DNA of 64,000 bases, from the NCBI RefSeq assembly GCF_009451885.1, contig NZ_WIAO01000001.1:62001-126000 (forward strand). Direction: 5' to 3'. The position numbers were made by a program, and so were the translations under genes. Positions 8,568-17,429 of the stretch are shown here, piece by piece. Numbering within the stretch: the stretch's first letter is position 1; each line of letters starts with the position of its first letter. The notes beneath the pieces are model-generated. The model ran no database searches. It was given only the letters and a program-made list of their open reading frames with translations, and was not told where the DNA came from. The stretch comes from Glycomyces albidus (GTDB taxonomy: Bacteria; Actinomycetota; Actinomycetes; Mycobacteriales; Micromonosporaceae).

Positions 8568-11114
8568 GTGCCACGTGGACAACTCCGGATCTACCTCGGC
8601 GCGGCCCCCGGCGCCGGGAAGACCTACGCGGCGCTCGAGGAGGCCCACCGCCGCGCCGAACGCGGGACCGACGTCGTCATCGGCTTCGTCGAGACCCACG
8701 GCCGCCGCGCCACCGCCGACCTCCTCGGCGGCCTCGAAGTCGTGCCCCGCCGCACCGTCGAGCACGACGGGACGACCCTCGAGGAACTCGACGTCGACGC
8801 CGTCATCGCCCGCGCCCCCGCCGTCGCGCTCGTCGACGAGATCGCCCACACCAACGCCCCCGGCTCGCGCAACGAGAAGCGCTGGCAGGACGTCGACGAA
8901 CTCCTCGACGCCGGCATCGACGTCATCTCGACGGTCAACGTCCAGCACCTCGAATCGCTCAACGACGTCGTCGCCCAGATCACCGGGGTCCCCCAGCGCG
9001 AGACCGTCCCCGACGAGGTCGTCCGCCGCGCCGACCAGGTCGAACTCGCCGACATCACCCCCGAGGCGCTGCGGCGGCGCATGGTCCACGGGAACGTCTA
9101 CCCGCCAGAGAAGGTCGACGCCGCGCTGTCGAACTACTTCCGGCTCGGCAACCTCACCGCCCTGCGCGAGATCGCCCTGCTCTGGCTGGCCGACAAGGTC
9201 GAAGACCAGCTCGAGCAGTACCGCGAAGCCCAGCACATCACCGCCACCTGGGAGTCCAAGGAGCGCGTCGTGGTGGCCCTGTCGGGCGGCGACGAAGGCG
9301 ACACGCTCATCCGCCGCGCCGCCCGCATCGCCGCCCGCTCCGGCGGAGCGGACCTCAAAGCCGTGCACGTCGCCTCCGGCGACGGACTCACCAGCGCGAC
9401 CTCCGCACGCAACCTCGCCCGCCAGCGCAACCTCGTCGAAGCCCTCGGCGGCAGCTACCACCAGGTCGCGGGCGACTCGATCCCCGACGCGCTGCTGGAG
9501 TTCGCCCGGGGCGCCAACGCGACCCAGCTCGTCCTCGGCGCCTCCCGGCGCGGCCGCTTCGCGCAGGCCCTCTCCCGCGGCGTCGGCGTGACCACCACCG
9601 CCCGGTCCGGGAGGATCGACGTCCACCTCGTCAGCCACGAGCGGGTCGCGACCGTCAAACGCACCCGCTCGGGCCGCGGCCTGATCGACGCGGCCCGCCG
9701 CCGCCTGGGCATCGCCCTGGCGATCCTCGGCGTCCCCGCACTCGTGGCCGTGCTCATCCCCGTCCACGAAGAACTCTCGCTGACCACGATGATCCTCATC
9801 GTCCTCACCGCGGTCATGGCCCTGACGCTCACCGGCGGCATGTGGCCGGCCCTGCTGGGGGCACTGCTCGGATTCTTCCTCCTCAACTACTTCTTCGCCA
9901 CGCCCTACGGCGAACTCAAGATCGCCGACCGGGAGCAGCTCATCGCCCTGGTCATCTTCGTGGCCCTCGCCCTCGGCGGGGCCGCGGTCGTGAACCTGTC
10001 CGCGGCACGGGCGCGACTGGCGGCACGAGCGAGCGCCGAGGCCCAGACCCTCGCGACGCTCGCCGGAAGCGTCCTGCGCGGCGGCAACCGCCTCGACGAC
10101 CTCCTCGAACAGCTCCGCGAGACCTTCGGCCTGGACTCGGCGACGCTCCTGGAGCGCACCGAACCCGGCGCCGGCCCCGACGAGCGGCGGGACCCGAAGG
10201 CGTGGCGCGTCGTCGCCCACGCCGGCGCCGCGTGCGGCAGCCCCGGTGCCGCCGAGAACGACCTGCCGATCGGCGACGACCTCGCGCTGGCGCTGCGCGG
10301 GCACACCCTGGAGGCCGCGGACCGGCGGATCGCGCAGGCGTTCGCGATGCACGCGGCCGCGGCCCTGGAGCGGGAGCGGCTCGAGCGGCAGGCCGAGGCC
10401 GTGCAGCGGCTGACCGACGCGGACAAGCTGCGGACGGCGCTGCTGGCGGCGGTCTCGCACGACCTGCGGACCCCGCTGGCGTCCACGCGGGTCGCGGTGT
10501 CGAGCCTGAAGTCCTCCGGGGAGCTGTTCACTCCCGCGGAGCGCGCGGAGCTGCTCGATTCGGCGGAGCAGTCGCTGGCGCGGCTGACGGGCCTGGTGGA
10601 CAACCTGCTCGACATGAGCCGGCTCCAGGCCGGGGTGCTCGGGGCCGACCCGGTCCCGATCGCACTGGACGAGGCGGTGCCGTGGGCGCTCGACGAGCTC
10701 GGCAGCGCGGCGGCGGACGTGAGCCTCGACGTGTCGCAGGACCTGCCCGAAGTGCTCGCCGATCCCGGCCTGCTGCAGCGGATCCTGGTGAACGTCATCG
10801 GGAATGCGCTGCGGTTCAGCCCCGAGGGCGAGCCGCCGCGGGTGACCGCGGGGATCCACGGCGGCTCGGTGGAGCTGCGGGTGGTGGACCGCGGCCCGGG
10901 CGTCCCCGACGAGGACCGCGAGACGATGTTCCGGCCCTTCCAGCGGCTCGGGGACCGCGACAACACGACGGGCGTCGGCCTGGGGCTCGCGCTGTCGCGG
11001 GGCCTGGCCGAGGCGATGGGCGGCTCGCTGGCGGCGGAGGCGACTCCCGGCGGCGGGCTGACGATGGTGCTGGCGCTGCGGATCGCGGCGTCCGATGGAG
11101 AGGGTGCTGAGTGA
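8568..11114 (+). CDS. kdpD: osmosensitive K+ channel sensor histidine kinase KdpD
   Basis: An 848-residue membrane kinase sensing potassium limitation or osmotic stress. In order: KdpD N-terminal domain with Walker A GAAPGAGKT (residues 10-18), a universal-stress-like domain (about 225-365), four closely spaced membrane segments (about 380-480), a GAF-like region, then HisKA with phospho-acceptor His631 in SHDLRTPLAS and an HATPase domain ending GVGLGLALSRGLAE. The start is GTG 8568. It overlaps kdpE by 4 bp. The kdpFABC pump genes, usually adjacent, are absent from this window. Confidence 0.96.
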   Translation: MPRGQLRIYLGAAPGAGKTYAALEEAHRRAERGTDVVIGFVETHGRRATADLLGGLEVVPRRTVEHDGTTLEELDVDAVIARAPAVALVDEIAHTNAPGSRNEKRWQDVDELLDAGIDVISTVNVQHLESLNDVVAQITGVPQRETVPDEVVRRADQVELADITPEALRRRMVHGNVYPPEKVDAALSNYFRLGNLTALREIALLWLADKVEDQLEQYREAQHITATWESKERVVVALSGGDEGDTLIRRAARIAARSGGADLKAVHVASGDGLTSATSARNLARQRNLVEALGGSYHQVAGDSIPDALLEFARGANATQLVLGASRRGRFAQALSRGVGVTTTARSGRIDVHLVSHERVATVKRTRSGRGLIDAARRRLGIALAILGVPALVAVLIPVHEELSLTTMILIVLTAVMALTLTGGMWPALLGALLGFFLLNYFFATPYGELKIADREQLIALVIFVALALGGAAVVNLSAARARLAARASAEAQTLATLAGSVLRGGNRLDDLLEQLRETFGLDSATLLERTEPGAGPDERRDPKAWRVVAHAGAACGSPGAAENDLPIGDDLALALRGHTLEAADRRIAQAFAMHAAAALERERLERQAEAVQRLTDADKLRTALLAAVSHDLRTPLASTRVAVSSLKSSGELFTPAERAELLDSAEQSLARLTGLVDNLLDMSRLQAGVLGADPVPIALDEAVPWALDELGSAAADVSLDVSQDLPEVLADPGLLQRILVNVIGNALRFSPEGEPPRVTAGIHGGSVELRVVDRGPGVPDEDRETMFRPFQRLGDRDNTTGVGLGLALSRGLAEAMGGSLAAEATPGGGLTMVLALRIAASDGEGAE

Positions 11115-11785
11115 TCAAGGTCCTGGTGGTGGACGACGAGCCGCAGATCGCGCGGGCGCTGCGGATCAACCTCGCGGCGCACGGGTACGAGGTGACGACG
11201 GCGGCCGACGGCGCGCAGGCGCTGCGCGCGGCCGCCGCGGTGGTGCCGGACCTGGTCGTGCTCGACCTGGGGCTGCCGGACATGGACGGCTTCGAAGTGA
11301 TCGAGGGCCTGCGCGGATGGTCGAAGGCGCCGATCCTGGTCCTGTCGGGCAGGGCCGCGAGCGCCGAGAAGATCGCCGCGCTCGACGCAGGCGCGGACGA
11401 CTACGTGACCAAGCCGTTCGACATCGGCGAGCTGCTCGCCCGGGTGCGGGCGGCGACGCGCCGCTCCGGTCCGGGCGCGGACTCGCCGGTGACCGCGATC
11501 GGCCCGGTCACGGTGGACCTGTCCGCACGGGAGGTCCGCAGGGACGGCGAGGAAGTGCGGCTGACCCCGACCGAATGGCAGCTCCTCGAAGTGCTGCTGC
11601 GCAACCCGGGCAAGCTGGTGAGCCAGCGCGAGCTCCTGCACCGCGTCTGGGGCCCCAACTACGACCGCGAGACGAACTACCTGCGCCAGTACATGGCGCA
11701 GCTGCGCCGCAAACTCGAAGCCGACCCGGCCCGCCCGGTCCACCTGCTCACCGAACCGGGCATGGGGTACCGGTTCCGGCCGTAG
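11111..11785 (+). CDS. kdpE: KDP response regulator KdpE
   Basis: A 224-residue OmpR/PhoB-type response regulator. The receiver domain shows VVDDE at the N-terminus, the phospho-acceptor Asp in VVLDLGLPDMDG, and the conserved Lys in DDYVTKPF. The C-terminal winged helix has LTPTEWQLLEVLLRNPG and ends GMGYRFRP. The GTGA overlap with kdpD implies coupled translation. Its classical target, kdpFABC, is not in the window. Confidence 0.96.
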   Translation: MIKVLVVDDEPQIARALRINLAAHGYEVTTAADGAQALRAAAAVVPDLVVLDLGLPDMDGFEVIEGLRGWSKAPILVLSGRAASAEKIAALDAGADDYVTKPFDIGELLARVRAATRRSGPGADSPVTAIGPVTVDLSAREVRRDGEEVRLTPTEWQLLEVLLRNPGKLVSQRELLHRVWGPNYDRETNYLRQYMAQLRRKLEADPARPVHLLTEPGMGYRFRP

Positions 11786-12052
11786 GCCGCGGAGGGCACC
11801 GCAGGCCGTGGCCCGCAAGCGAGCGCCGCAGTCGTAGCTCCGCGGCGGGCACGGGAGCCATAGGCGCTGGGAAGAGCGGTGGACGCGGGCCGGAGCACGG
11901 CGGGCGGATGTGTCCGCTTGGGCACAGTGGACGGCGCAGTGGAAGCGGACAGTTCAGAGCCCACGGGTTCGCGCCGGATGCGCATCGTGCGGACGCGGGC
12001 GGGGAACCCGCTCCTACAGTGGGGGCCGATCACCGAAAGACTGGAGCGGGAC

Positions 12053-12583
12053 ATGAGCACGACGGAGACCACGGCGCGCAAGGGCGCGGTCGCCGCACTG
12101 TGGACGGCCGGGGCGCTGTTCGCGGCGTTGGCGGTCGCGAAGATCGCGCTGTACGGCGATTTCACCTCGGCCTCCGGCGACGGCTGCCGGTCCGAGCGGA
12201 ACCCGGATTGGACGGCCGCCTGCGAGCAGTTCGGGCCGATCTCCTGGTACGGCCCGTACTGGCTGGCGGTCCTCGCCTACGCGGTCTTCGCGGCCCTGTT
12301 CGCGGCGGCCGCCGTGAAAGCCTCCCGCGACCGGCCCGCGGCCCGGTTCGCGATGGCCGCCACGATCCTCGCGATCGTCCTGGCGGTCCTCCCGGCCGTG
12401 TTCGACCTCGGCTGGCGCTTCGCGGTCGCGACGGCGAACGAGGCCGACACGTGGGTCGCCGAGTACGTCCGCGACGCTGAACCGTTCTGGTACGGCCCCG
12501 TCGAGACCGCGGCCCTGACCCTCGCGGCCGTGGCCGCGATCCTCGGCACCGAGTGGCTGCGCCGCATCACCCGGCTCCCGTAG
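12053..12583 (+). CDS. four-segment membrane protein of unknown function
   Basis: A 176-residue hydrophobic protein with about four membrane segments (for example AALWTAGALFAALAVAKIAL and ARFAMAATILAIVLAVLPAV) and a Cys-containing loop between the first two, DGCRSERNPDWTAACEQFG. The start is the ATG at 12053, 4 nt after GGAGCGGG; the frame is open further upstream without supporting signals. It ends 13 bp before the convergent lyase gene. Its family is not recognised. The 267-bp gap before it shows no clear feature beyond short inverted repeats. Confidence 0.7.
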   Translation: MSTTETTARKGAVAALWTAGALFAALAVAKIALYGDFTSASGDGCRSERNPDWTAACEQFGPISWYGPYWLAVLAYAVFAALFAAAAVKASRDRPAARFAMAATILAIVLAVLPAVFDLGWRFAVATANEADTWVAEYVRDAEPFWYGPVETAALTLAAVAAILGTEWLRRITRLP

Positions 12584-12596
12584 CGCCGCTGCCGGC

Positions 12597-15050
12597 TCAA
12601 TAGCCGAGGACGGCGGTCAGGGTCTGGCCTCCGGTGTCCCCGAGCTGCACCGTGAGACGCGGCCGGTCGCCCGGCTCGAGCTCGATGCCGCGGTCGGCTT
12701 CGATGAGCCTGCTCACGGCGAACGGCAGCTCGATCACCGCGGTCCCCGTGGTGCGCCCGGAGTCGGCGACGGCCAGCGACCCGGCGGCCTCGTTCCGGCG
12801 GACCAGGACCGAAGCCGGGGCATCGCAGCTCAGCCCGCCCGCTTCGCCGGCCTCCCAGAAGTGGGCGGCGATGAGGCGGAGGCTCTCGTCCTGGACCGCT
12901 TGGACAGTGGCGGTGTTGGCGAGGACGCGGATGCGGTCGCCGCCGGCGAGGGTCGCCGTCGCGGACTCGTCGGCGCCCGGGAGCAGGATGTAGGCGTAGG
13001 CCGCGTCCGCCGGCGAGACACCGTGGTCGAACCAGAGGGTGGCGTAGCGGCGGGTATGGACCTCGGTGTCGCCGCCGCCGGTGGTCGGGCCCTGCTCGAT
13101 GTCGTTCCAGGCGCCCTCGCGGGACTCGCGCAGGCCGCGGAGGCCGGCGGCGCCCTCGGGGAAGACGTAGCCGCCGACGCCGTCGAGGTGGATCCAGCGG
13201 GCGTCGTCGAGGCTCGCCGACCAGCCGGTGTCCGAGGACTGCTCGTCGCCGTTGACGCTCAGGCGCGGAGCGCCGTCCTCGCCGAGGCTGCGGTGCTCCA
13301 CCGTGGTCTCGACGGTGCGGCCGTCCGAGGCGGTGATGCCCGCGCCGAGGGCGACGACCGCGTCGTCGAGGACGAACCAGGACTTCTTGGCACGCAGCGT
13401 GGAACCGTCGGCGATGAGGTCCATCGCCGCGGCGGCGTACCGGTCGTCGAGGACGGCGCCGCCTGCGACGGCGTTCTCGGGGAGGTGCTTGACCATGCCC
13501 TCGTCCGCGGCGATGACCTCGCGCTCCCGGGTGTCCACAGTGGTTCCGGGGAGGCGGTACGGGTTCACGGTGGGCCAGAACTCGTCGTTGTACTGGCGCG
13601 GGTCGCCGGGCAGGTAGAGGTAGGTCATGCCGTCGCCCAGGTACCAGCCGTGCAGGTTCTCCCAGTTGCCCATCTCGTAGGCGGCCACGCGGTTCGAGGA
13701 GAGCGAGAGCGCCCAGGACCACTCGGGGCGGCGGGCGAGGACGCGGTCCATGTCGGCGTAGACGCGGGTGTAGTCGGCGCGGGGCGCGGCCTGGACGCCG
13801 GGGTCGTCGAGGATCGACTTGACGCGGCTGATCCCGGCGATGCCGGCCTGCGCGGCGTACGGGAAGGACTCCTGCGAGCGCTCGACCCAGCCTTTGACGA
13901 GGGCGTGCCAGCGCGACCGGTAGTCCTCGGGCGCGCCGACGGCGAGCTGGGTGAGAGCGGTGATGAACCCGGCGCTGTTGTGGTAGTCGCGCTGCTCGGG
14001 CCGGGAGATGCCGCGGCCGTACACGCAGTCCATGAACAGGCCGTCCTCGATGAACGGCGCGTAGGAGCGCTCGACGGCGTCGTAGAGGACCGGCACGTTC
14101 TCGTCGACGATCTCCCCGGCGGAGCCGGCCAGGAGGGACACGGCCAGGCCGGTGGAGGACAGCAGCGAGGTCCCGTAGGCGGCGGCGTAGGGGACGTCGT
14201 CGTGCTGGATGAGCGAGCCGTCGCGGTAGAAGCCGTCGCCTTCGGTGACGTACTGGAAGAGGCTGTGGCGGCCGTCGTCGACCTTGCCGGAGAGGTCGTC
14301 GCGGGCCTGGCGGAGCTTGTCCTCGTCGCGGCCGAGGATCCCGCGCAGCGCGAGGATCACGGCCTTGTCGGCGCGGTTGGCACCGGTCTCGTGCGTGTCG
14401 TTGGCGACGCGCATGTCCGCGTCGGGGCACCAGCGGTCGACGGCGGCGAGGAAGTTCGCGAGCCGCTCGGCGGGGATGCGGTCGTAGAGGATCACGCAGG
14501 TCCGCAGGAGTGCCGCGGGCGAGCCGATCTCCCACCAGTACCAGTTGTCGACCTGTTCGGCGTGCTCGTTGTAGCCGCCGTCGTAGAGCAGGCCGAGCCC
14601 GGAGACGACGGCGTCGGCGACCTCGTCGCTGCCGTACTGGGAGGTGCCGGGAGTGGCCCAGGCGGTGGCCAGGCGGTAGAGCTGCCGGAAGGAGTTGTTG
14701 AAGTTCGAGGCCGAGGAGACCGGGGCGAGGTCGGGCCACACGGCGGTGCGGGAGTCGCTGCGGTCCATGGTCTCCCACAGCGGTGCGGCCTCGGCGTCGA
14801 TGCGGCTGATCGCGGGGGCGTACTCGGGGTCTTCGGGATGGATCTCGCCGCCGACGAGGAGTTCGGCTGCGCGCAGGCGCAACTGGTCGAAGTCGAGCGG
14901 GTTCGCGGGGCCGTCCACAGCGGTGATCCGCGGCGTGTCGGCGGCGGCGGTGAAGTAGGCCGCGAGGCCGGCGCCGGCGCCGATTCCCGCGGCGCCCAGG
15001 GCCCCTCCCAGCAGCAGTCGGCGTTTGAGAGCGGGGGGCGTTCCAGGCAT
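12597..15050 (-). CDS. secreted polysaccharide lyase family 8 (hyaluronate/chondroitin/xanthan lyase type)
   Basis: An 817-residue lyase that cuts uronic-acid polysaccharides by beta-elimination. Start at ATG 15050 gives a twin-Arg signal (ALKRRLLLGGALGAAG). The alpha/alpha-toroid domain carries NWYWWEIGSP, the catalytic Asn region NDTHETGANR and the His/Tyr segment SLIQHDDVPYAAAYG, followed by the beta-sandwich domains of the family. Substrate cannot be told by eye among hyaluronan, chondroitin, xanthan and alginate-like glycans. It is monocistronic and unlinked to a transporter here. Confidence 0.9.
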   Translation of the reverse strand: MPGTPPALKRRLLLGGALGAAGIGAGAGLAAYFTAAADTPRITAVDGPANPLDFDQLRLRAAELLVGGEIHPEDPEYAPAISRIDAEAAPLWETMDRSDSRTAVWPDLAPVSSASNFNNSFRQLYRLATAWATPGTSQYGSDEVADAVVSGLGLLYDGGYNEHAEQVDNWYWWEIGSPAALLRTCVILYDRIPAERLANFLAAVDRWCPDADMRVANDTHETGANRADKAVILALRGILGRDEDKLRQARDDLSGKVDDGRHSLFQYVTEGDGFYRDGSLIQHDDVPYAAAYGTSLLSSTGLAVSLLAGSAGEIVDENVPVLYDAVERSYAPFIEDGLFMDCVYGRGISRPEQRDYHNSAGFITALTQLAVGAPEDYRSRWHALVKGWVERSQESFPYAAQAGIAGISRVKSILDDPGVQAAPRADYTRVYADMDRVLARRPEWSWALSLSSNRVAAYEMGNWENLHGWYLGDGMTYLYLPGDPRQYNDEFWPTVNPYRLPGTTVDTREREVIAADEGMVKHLPENAVAGGAVLDDRYAAAAMDLIADGSTLRAKKSWFVLDDAVVALGAGITASDGRTVETTVEHRSLGEDGAPRLSVNGDEQSSDTGWSASLDDARWIHLDGVGGYVFPEGAAGLRGLRESREGAWNDIEQGPTTGGGDTEVHTRRYATLWFDHGVSPADAAYAYILLPGADESATATLAGGDRIRVLANTATVQAVQDESLRLIAAHFWEAGEAGGLSCDAPASVLVRRNEAAGSLAVADSGRTTGTAVIELPFAVSRLIEADRGIELEPGDRPRLTVQLGDTGGQTLTAVLGY

Positions 15051-15167
15051 GCGGCGTCCAAGTCGAGGCGGCGGGGTGGAGGTCGCTCCAATACTAGCGG
15101 CCGCTTTTCGAACGCATGGTCCGCCGTTGACCTGCGGCCGGACTGCGGACCCGCCACAGTGCACGAT

Positions 15168-16465
15168 TCAGGCGGTGCGGGAGACCAGGTCGTCGGCGCG
15201 GGTGCGGGCGCGGGCGACGAAGGACTCGGTGAAGCGGTCGACGGCGGCGGCGATGGCGGGGTCGCCTTGGGCGTCGCGGGCAGCGGTGAAGCAGGCCAGG
15301 GCGGCCGCGGCGAGTGGGCCGTCGCGGAGCGCGGCGGTGGCCGCGCGGCGGTAGAGGTCGTCGGCGCGGGCGGTGTCCCAGAGCGGTTCGAGGGCGGCGT
15401 CGGCGGCCGCGGCGGCGGCCGGGTGGTCGAGGAGGGCCGCGGCGACGGCGACGGGCACGATCCAGTCGGGTCCGGGCTGGGCGTCGATCATGCGCAGTTC
15501 GAGGTAGGGGCCGCGGGGGCGCACGGGCGGGACAGGGTCGTCAAGTGGTAGTCGAGGTCGTCCCGGGTGGGCGGGCGGGGTCCGTTGCCGCGCAGCCAGT
15601 CACGGAAGGTGAGGCCGCGCGGGACGGTCCAGCGGTCGGGGCCGCGGACGGCCATGACGCGGGCGTCGAGGGCGTAGCGGGCCCAGGCTTCTCGCGGGTC
15701 GCCGGCCGGGACGGGGCGCGAGCGGGTCGGGTCGACCGCCGCCCACACGTGCTGGCGGGTCGAGCGCCACACGGTCGGCTCGCCGCGGCGCAGCGGGGAG
15801 TTCGCGAACGCGGCGATGAGGACCGGGGCGAGGCGGTGGGCGAGGGACCAACGATCGGCGAGGCGGTGCGCGGCCGGGATCGCGGCGGCGTCGACCGGGC
15901 CGGTGCCGCCGGGTCCGCTGTTGTGAGCGCTGTCGCCGTCGAGGCCCGTGTCGAGGCAGACCTGGACGGAGGCGGTGTTGGCCATCATCCAGCGCCCTGC
16001 GCGGCCGTCCTGGTCGAACAGCTCCTCCATGGCCTGGTAGCGGAGGCTGCGGACGACTCTGCGGGGCAGGCGGACCGGGTCGAGGCCGAGCCCGACGAGT
16101 TCGAGGCCCTCCTCGGCGAGGGCCGCGCCGATGCGGGCGCGGTCGGCTTCGAGGTCGTCGAAGCCCTCGCGCAGGGAGCCGGGGCGGGTGCTCAGTTCGA
16201 GGGCGCCGCCGGGCTCGAAGGTGAGGCGGGTGCGGCGCGGGAGGGCGTCGCGGACGCCGAGCAGGGCCTTCACCGATTCGGGGTCGATGCGCCGGCGGCG
16301 GTCGGCCCGGCTCGTCAGGTGCCATTCGACCTCGGCGCCGACCCTGCCCGGGGCCACGGGTACGAAGCCCTGGGAGGCGACGCGTGCGGCGGCGTCGTCC
16401 TCGGTCAGGGGCGCCGCCTCGGTCGGGGTCGCGCTGGTGCGGTCGCGGAGCGTGGCTTCGGTCAT
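15168..16465 (-). pseudogene. egtA: egtA-like glutamate-cysteine ligase, broken by a one-base frameshift
   Basis: The first step of ergothioneine synthesis joins glutamate and cysteine. The N-terminal part (16465 to about 15533) has GAEVEWHL, TFEPGGALELSTRP and MMANTASVQVCLDTG, all EgtA signatures. It runs out of frame after LDYHLTTL, while the next frame resumes with RPRGPYLELRMIDAQPG, exactly the family continuation. Restoring one T in CTGTCCCGCC (near 15531) would give LTTLFPPVRPRG and a protein of about 432 residues. It is therefore either a recent mutation or a sequencing error. GGGAG precedes the ATG at 16465. The usual partners egtB-E are missing. Confidence 0.82.
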
Positions 16466-16515
16466 GCTGACTCCCGGTCTCGGAGGCGGCCGCGGGCCGT
16501 CCCGCACTCAAGCAT

Positions 16516-16534
16516 TCCTATTGGATTAATAGGA
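16516..16534. promoter_or_regulatory. TAGGA dyad box 1 (egtA side)
   Basis: A perfect dyad: TCCTATT (16516-16522), 5-nt spacer, AATAGGA (16528-16534). It embeds a -10 TAGGAT for the plus strand (16530-16535) and a -10-like TAGGAA on the minus strand, placed to transcribe egtA. A 26-codon Arg-rich open frame begins at ATG 16542, where a leaderless plus-strand transcript would start. Confidence 0.6.
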
Positions 16535-16623
16535 TATAGAGATGGTACGACGCCTCCGCGCGTCGCGCAACCACTACGCGCGAGGCGGGCGCCCTGCCCT
16601 CGGTCGACGCAGGCGCACTTGAA

Positions 16624-16642
16624 TCCTACTAAATTAATAGGA
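16624..16642 (+). promoter_or_regulatory. TAGGA dyad box 2 with -10 of leader peptide 1
   Basis: Same 7-5-7 layout as box 1: TCCTACT (16624-16630), 5-nt AT-rich spacer, AATAGGA (16636-16642), one mismatch between arms. The actinobacterial -10 TAGGAT occupies 16638-16643, putting a start site near 16650, just ahead of the leader GTG at 16655. A repressor on the dyad would cover the promoter. Confidence 0.6.
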
Positions 16643-16654
16643 TATGCTGCGGGA

Positions 16655-16771
16655 GTGAACCGCACCCGCGAACGCGCGAGACCGAGGTGGACCAAGAGGC
16701 GCCACATCGATTTCGCGCGTTCGGATTCCGCGCTGTGTCCTTCGGGCGACGCCGCCGGGCCCGTGCGCTGA
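16655..16771 (+). CDS. sulfur-type leader peptide 1
   Basis: A 38-residue peptide with the block RRHIDFARSDSALCPSG. Short actinobacterial peptides with R-x-HID-x2-R-x2-SA-x-C near the start of sulfur-metabolism operons are known as putative leader peptides. The single Cys28 is encoded by TGT (16736-16738), a rare choice in this genome, followed by ten codons and TGA. It starts at GTG about 5 nt after the predicted transcript start, and the winged-helix regulator follows 66 bp downstream. A role in sensing cysteinyl-tRNA supply is inferred. Confidence 0.7.
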   Translation: MNRTRERARPRWTKRRHIDFARSDSALCPSGDAAGPVR

Positions 16772-16837
16772 AACGAGCGCGGTCCGACGGCGACGCCCTC
16801 CCCCGGCAAGTCCCGTCGAGAAGCAGAAGGCGCAGCC

Positions 16838-17386
16838 ATGACTCCCGTCCAGATCCGCACCCGTCCGCCGGCGCACCGCCGCTCGGCCACCGCCGTCATC
16901 ACCGTCACCGTCGAGATCCCCGCCGACGACCCGCGCCTGGCGCGCCGCCTCACCGCGGCGCTCGGCGTGCTCGCACAGAGCGGCGGGCGGGTCGCGCTCG
17001 CCGCCGAAGGGGCGCAGCAGGTCCCGGCCGAACCGGCTCCTGCGACCGCGCCCGCCGCACTCGTCATCGACGTGCCCGGCCGCGAGGTCACCCTACACGG
17101 CGAGCCGGTCGCCCTGACGCGCTTGGAGTTCGAGCTCCTGGCGTTCCTGGCCCGCCACCCGGGGATGGTCCACACCCGGCCCGAGCTGCTCCATTACGTC
17201 TGGGAGACACCGGACCTCGGCCTGCCGGGCCGCACCGTCGACGTCCACGTGCGGCGCCTGCGGGCCAAGCTCGGCGAGTTCGACACGCTCGTGTCCACCG
17301 TCCGCGGCGTCGGCTACCGGTTCGCCCGGAGCACCGACGTGGAGTACCGGCCCGGGCCGGTCCAGGACCGGGGTCTCACCATCTAA
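16838..17386 (+). CDS. orphan winged-helix regulator (OmpR C-terminal type, no receiver)
   Basis: A 182-residue DNA-binding protein. Residues 1-80 contain a short beta-rich segment (TAVITVTVEIPADDPRLAR) unlike a receiver domain. Residues 88-172 are an OmpR/PhoB-type winged helix: TRLEFELLAFLARHPGMVHT, RTVDVHVRRLRAKL, and GVGYRFA. No phospho-acceptor is present, so it likely answers to a ligand or works constitutively. It lies between boxes 2 and 3 and is the best candidate to bind the TAGGA dyads. GAAGG lies 7 nt before the ATG. Confidence 0.85.
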   Translation: MTPVQIRTRPPAHRRSATAVITVTVEIPADDPRLARRLTAALGVLAQSGGRVALAAEGAQQVPAEPAPATAPAALVIDVPGREVTLHGEPVALTRLEFELLAFLARHPGMVHTRPELLHYVWETPDLGLPGRTVDVHVRRLRAKLGEFDTLVSTVRGVGYRFARSTDVEYRPGPVQDRGLTI

Positions 17387-17390
17387 GAAA

Positions 17391-17409
17391 TCCTAGTATT
17401 TCTATAGGA
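17391..17409 (+). promoter_or_regulatory. TAGGA dyad box 3 before leader 2
   Basis: TCCTAGT (17391-17397), 5-nt spacer, TATAGGA (17403-17409): the same layout with two mismatches between arms. It starts 5 nt after the regulator's stop codon. TAGTGT at 17417-17422 could serve as -10 for a transcript beginning at the leader ATG (17430); TAGGAA at 17405-17410 is an alternative. Confidence 0.55.
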
Positions 17410-17429
17410 ATACTGCTAGTGTTGACGGC

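Noticed and set aside
7260-10859. 1199-codon minus-strand frame across the ROK and kdpD genes
   Set aside because: High G+C keeps antisense frames open; ROK and KdpD motifs are unambiguous on the plus strand.
16466-16507. GTG 16507 as a leaderless start for egtA
   Set aside because: A -10-like TAGGAA lies 8 nt upstream, but ATG 16465 has GGGAG and begins the family sequence.
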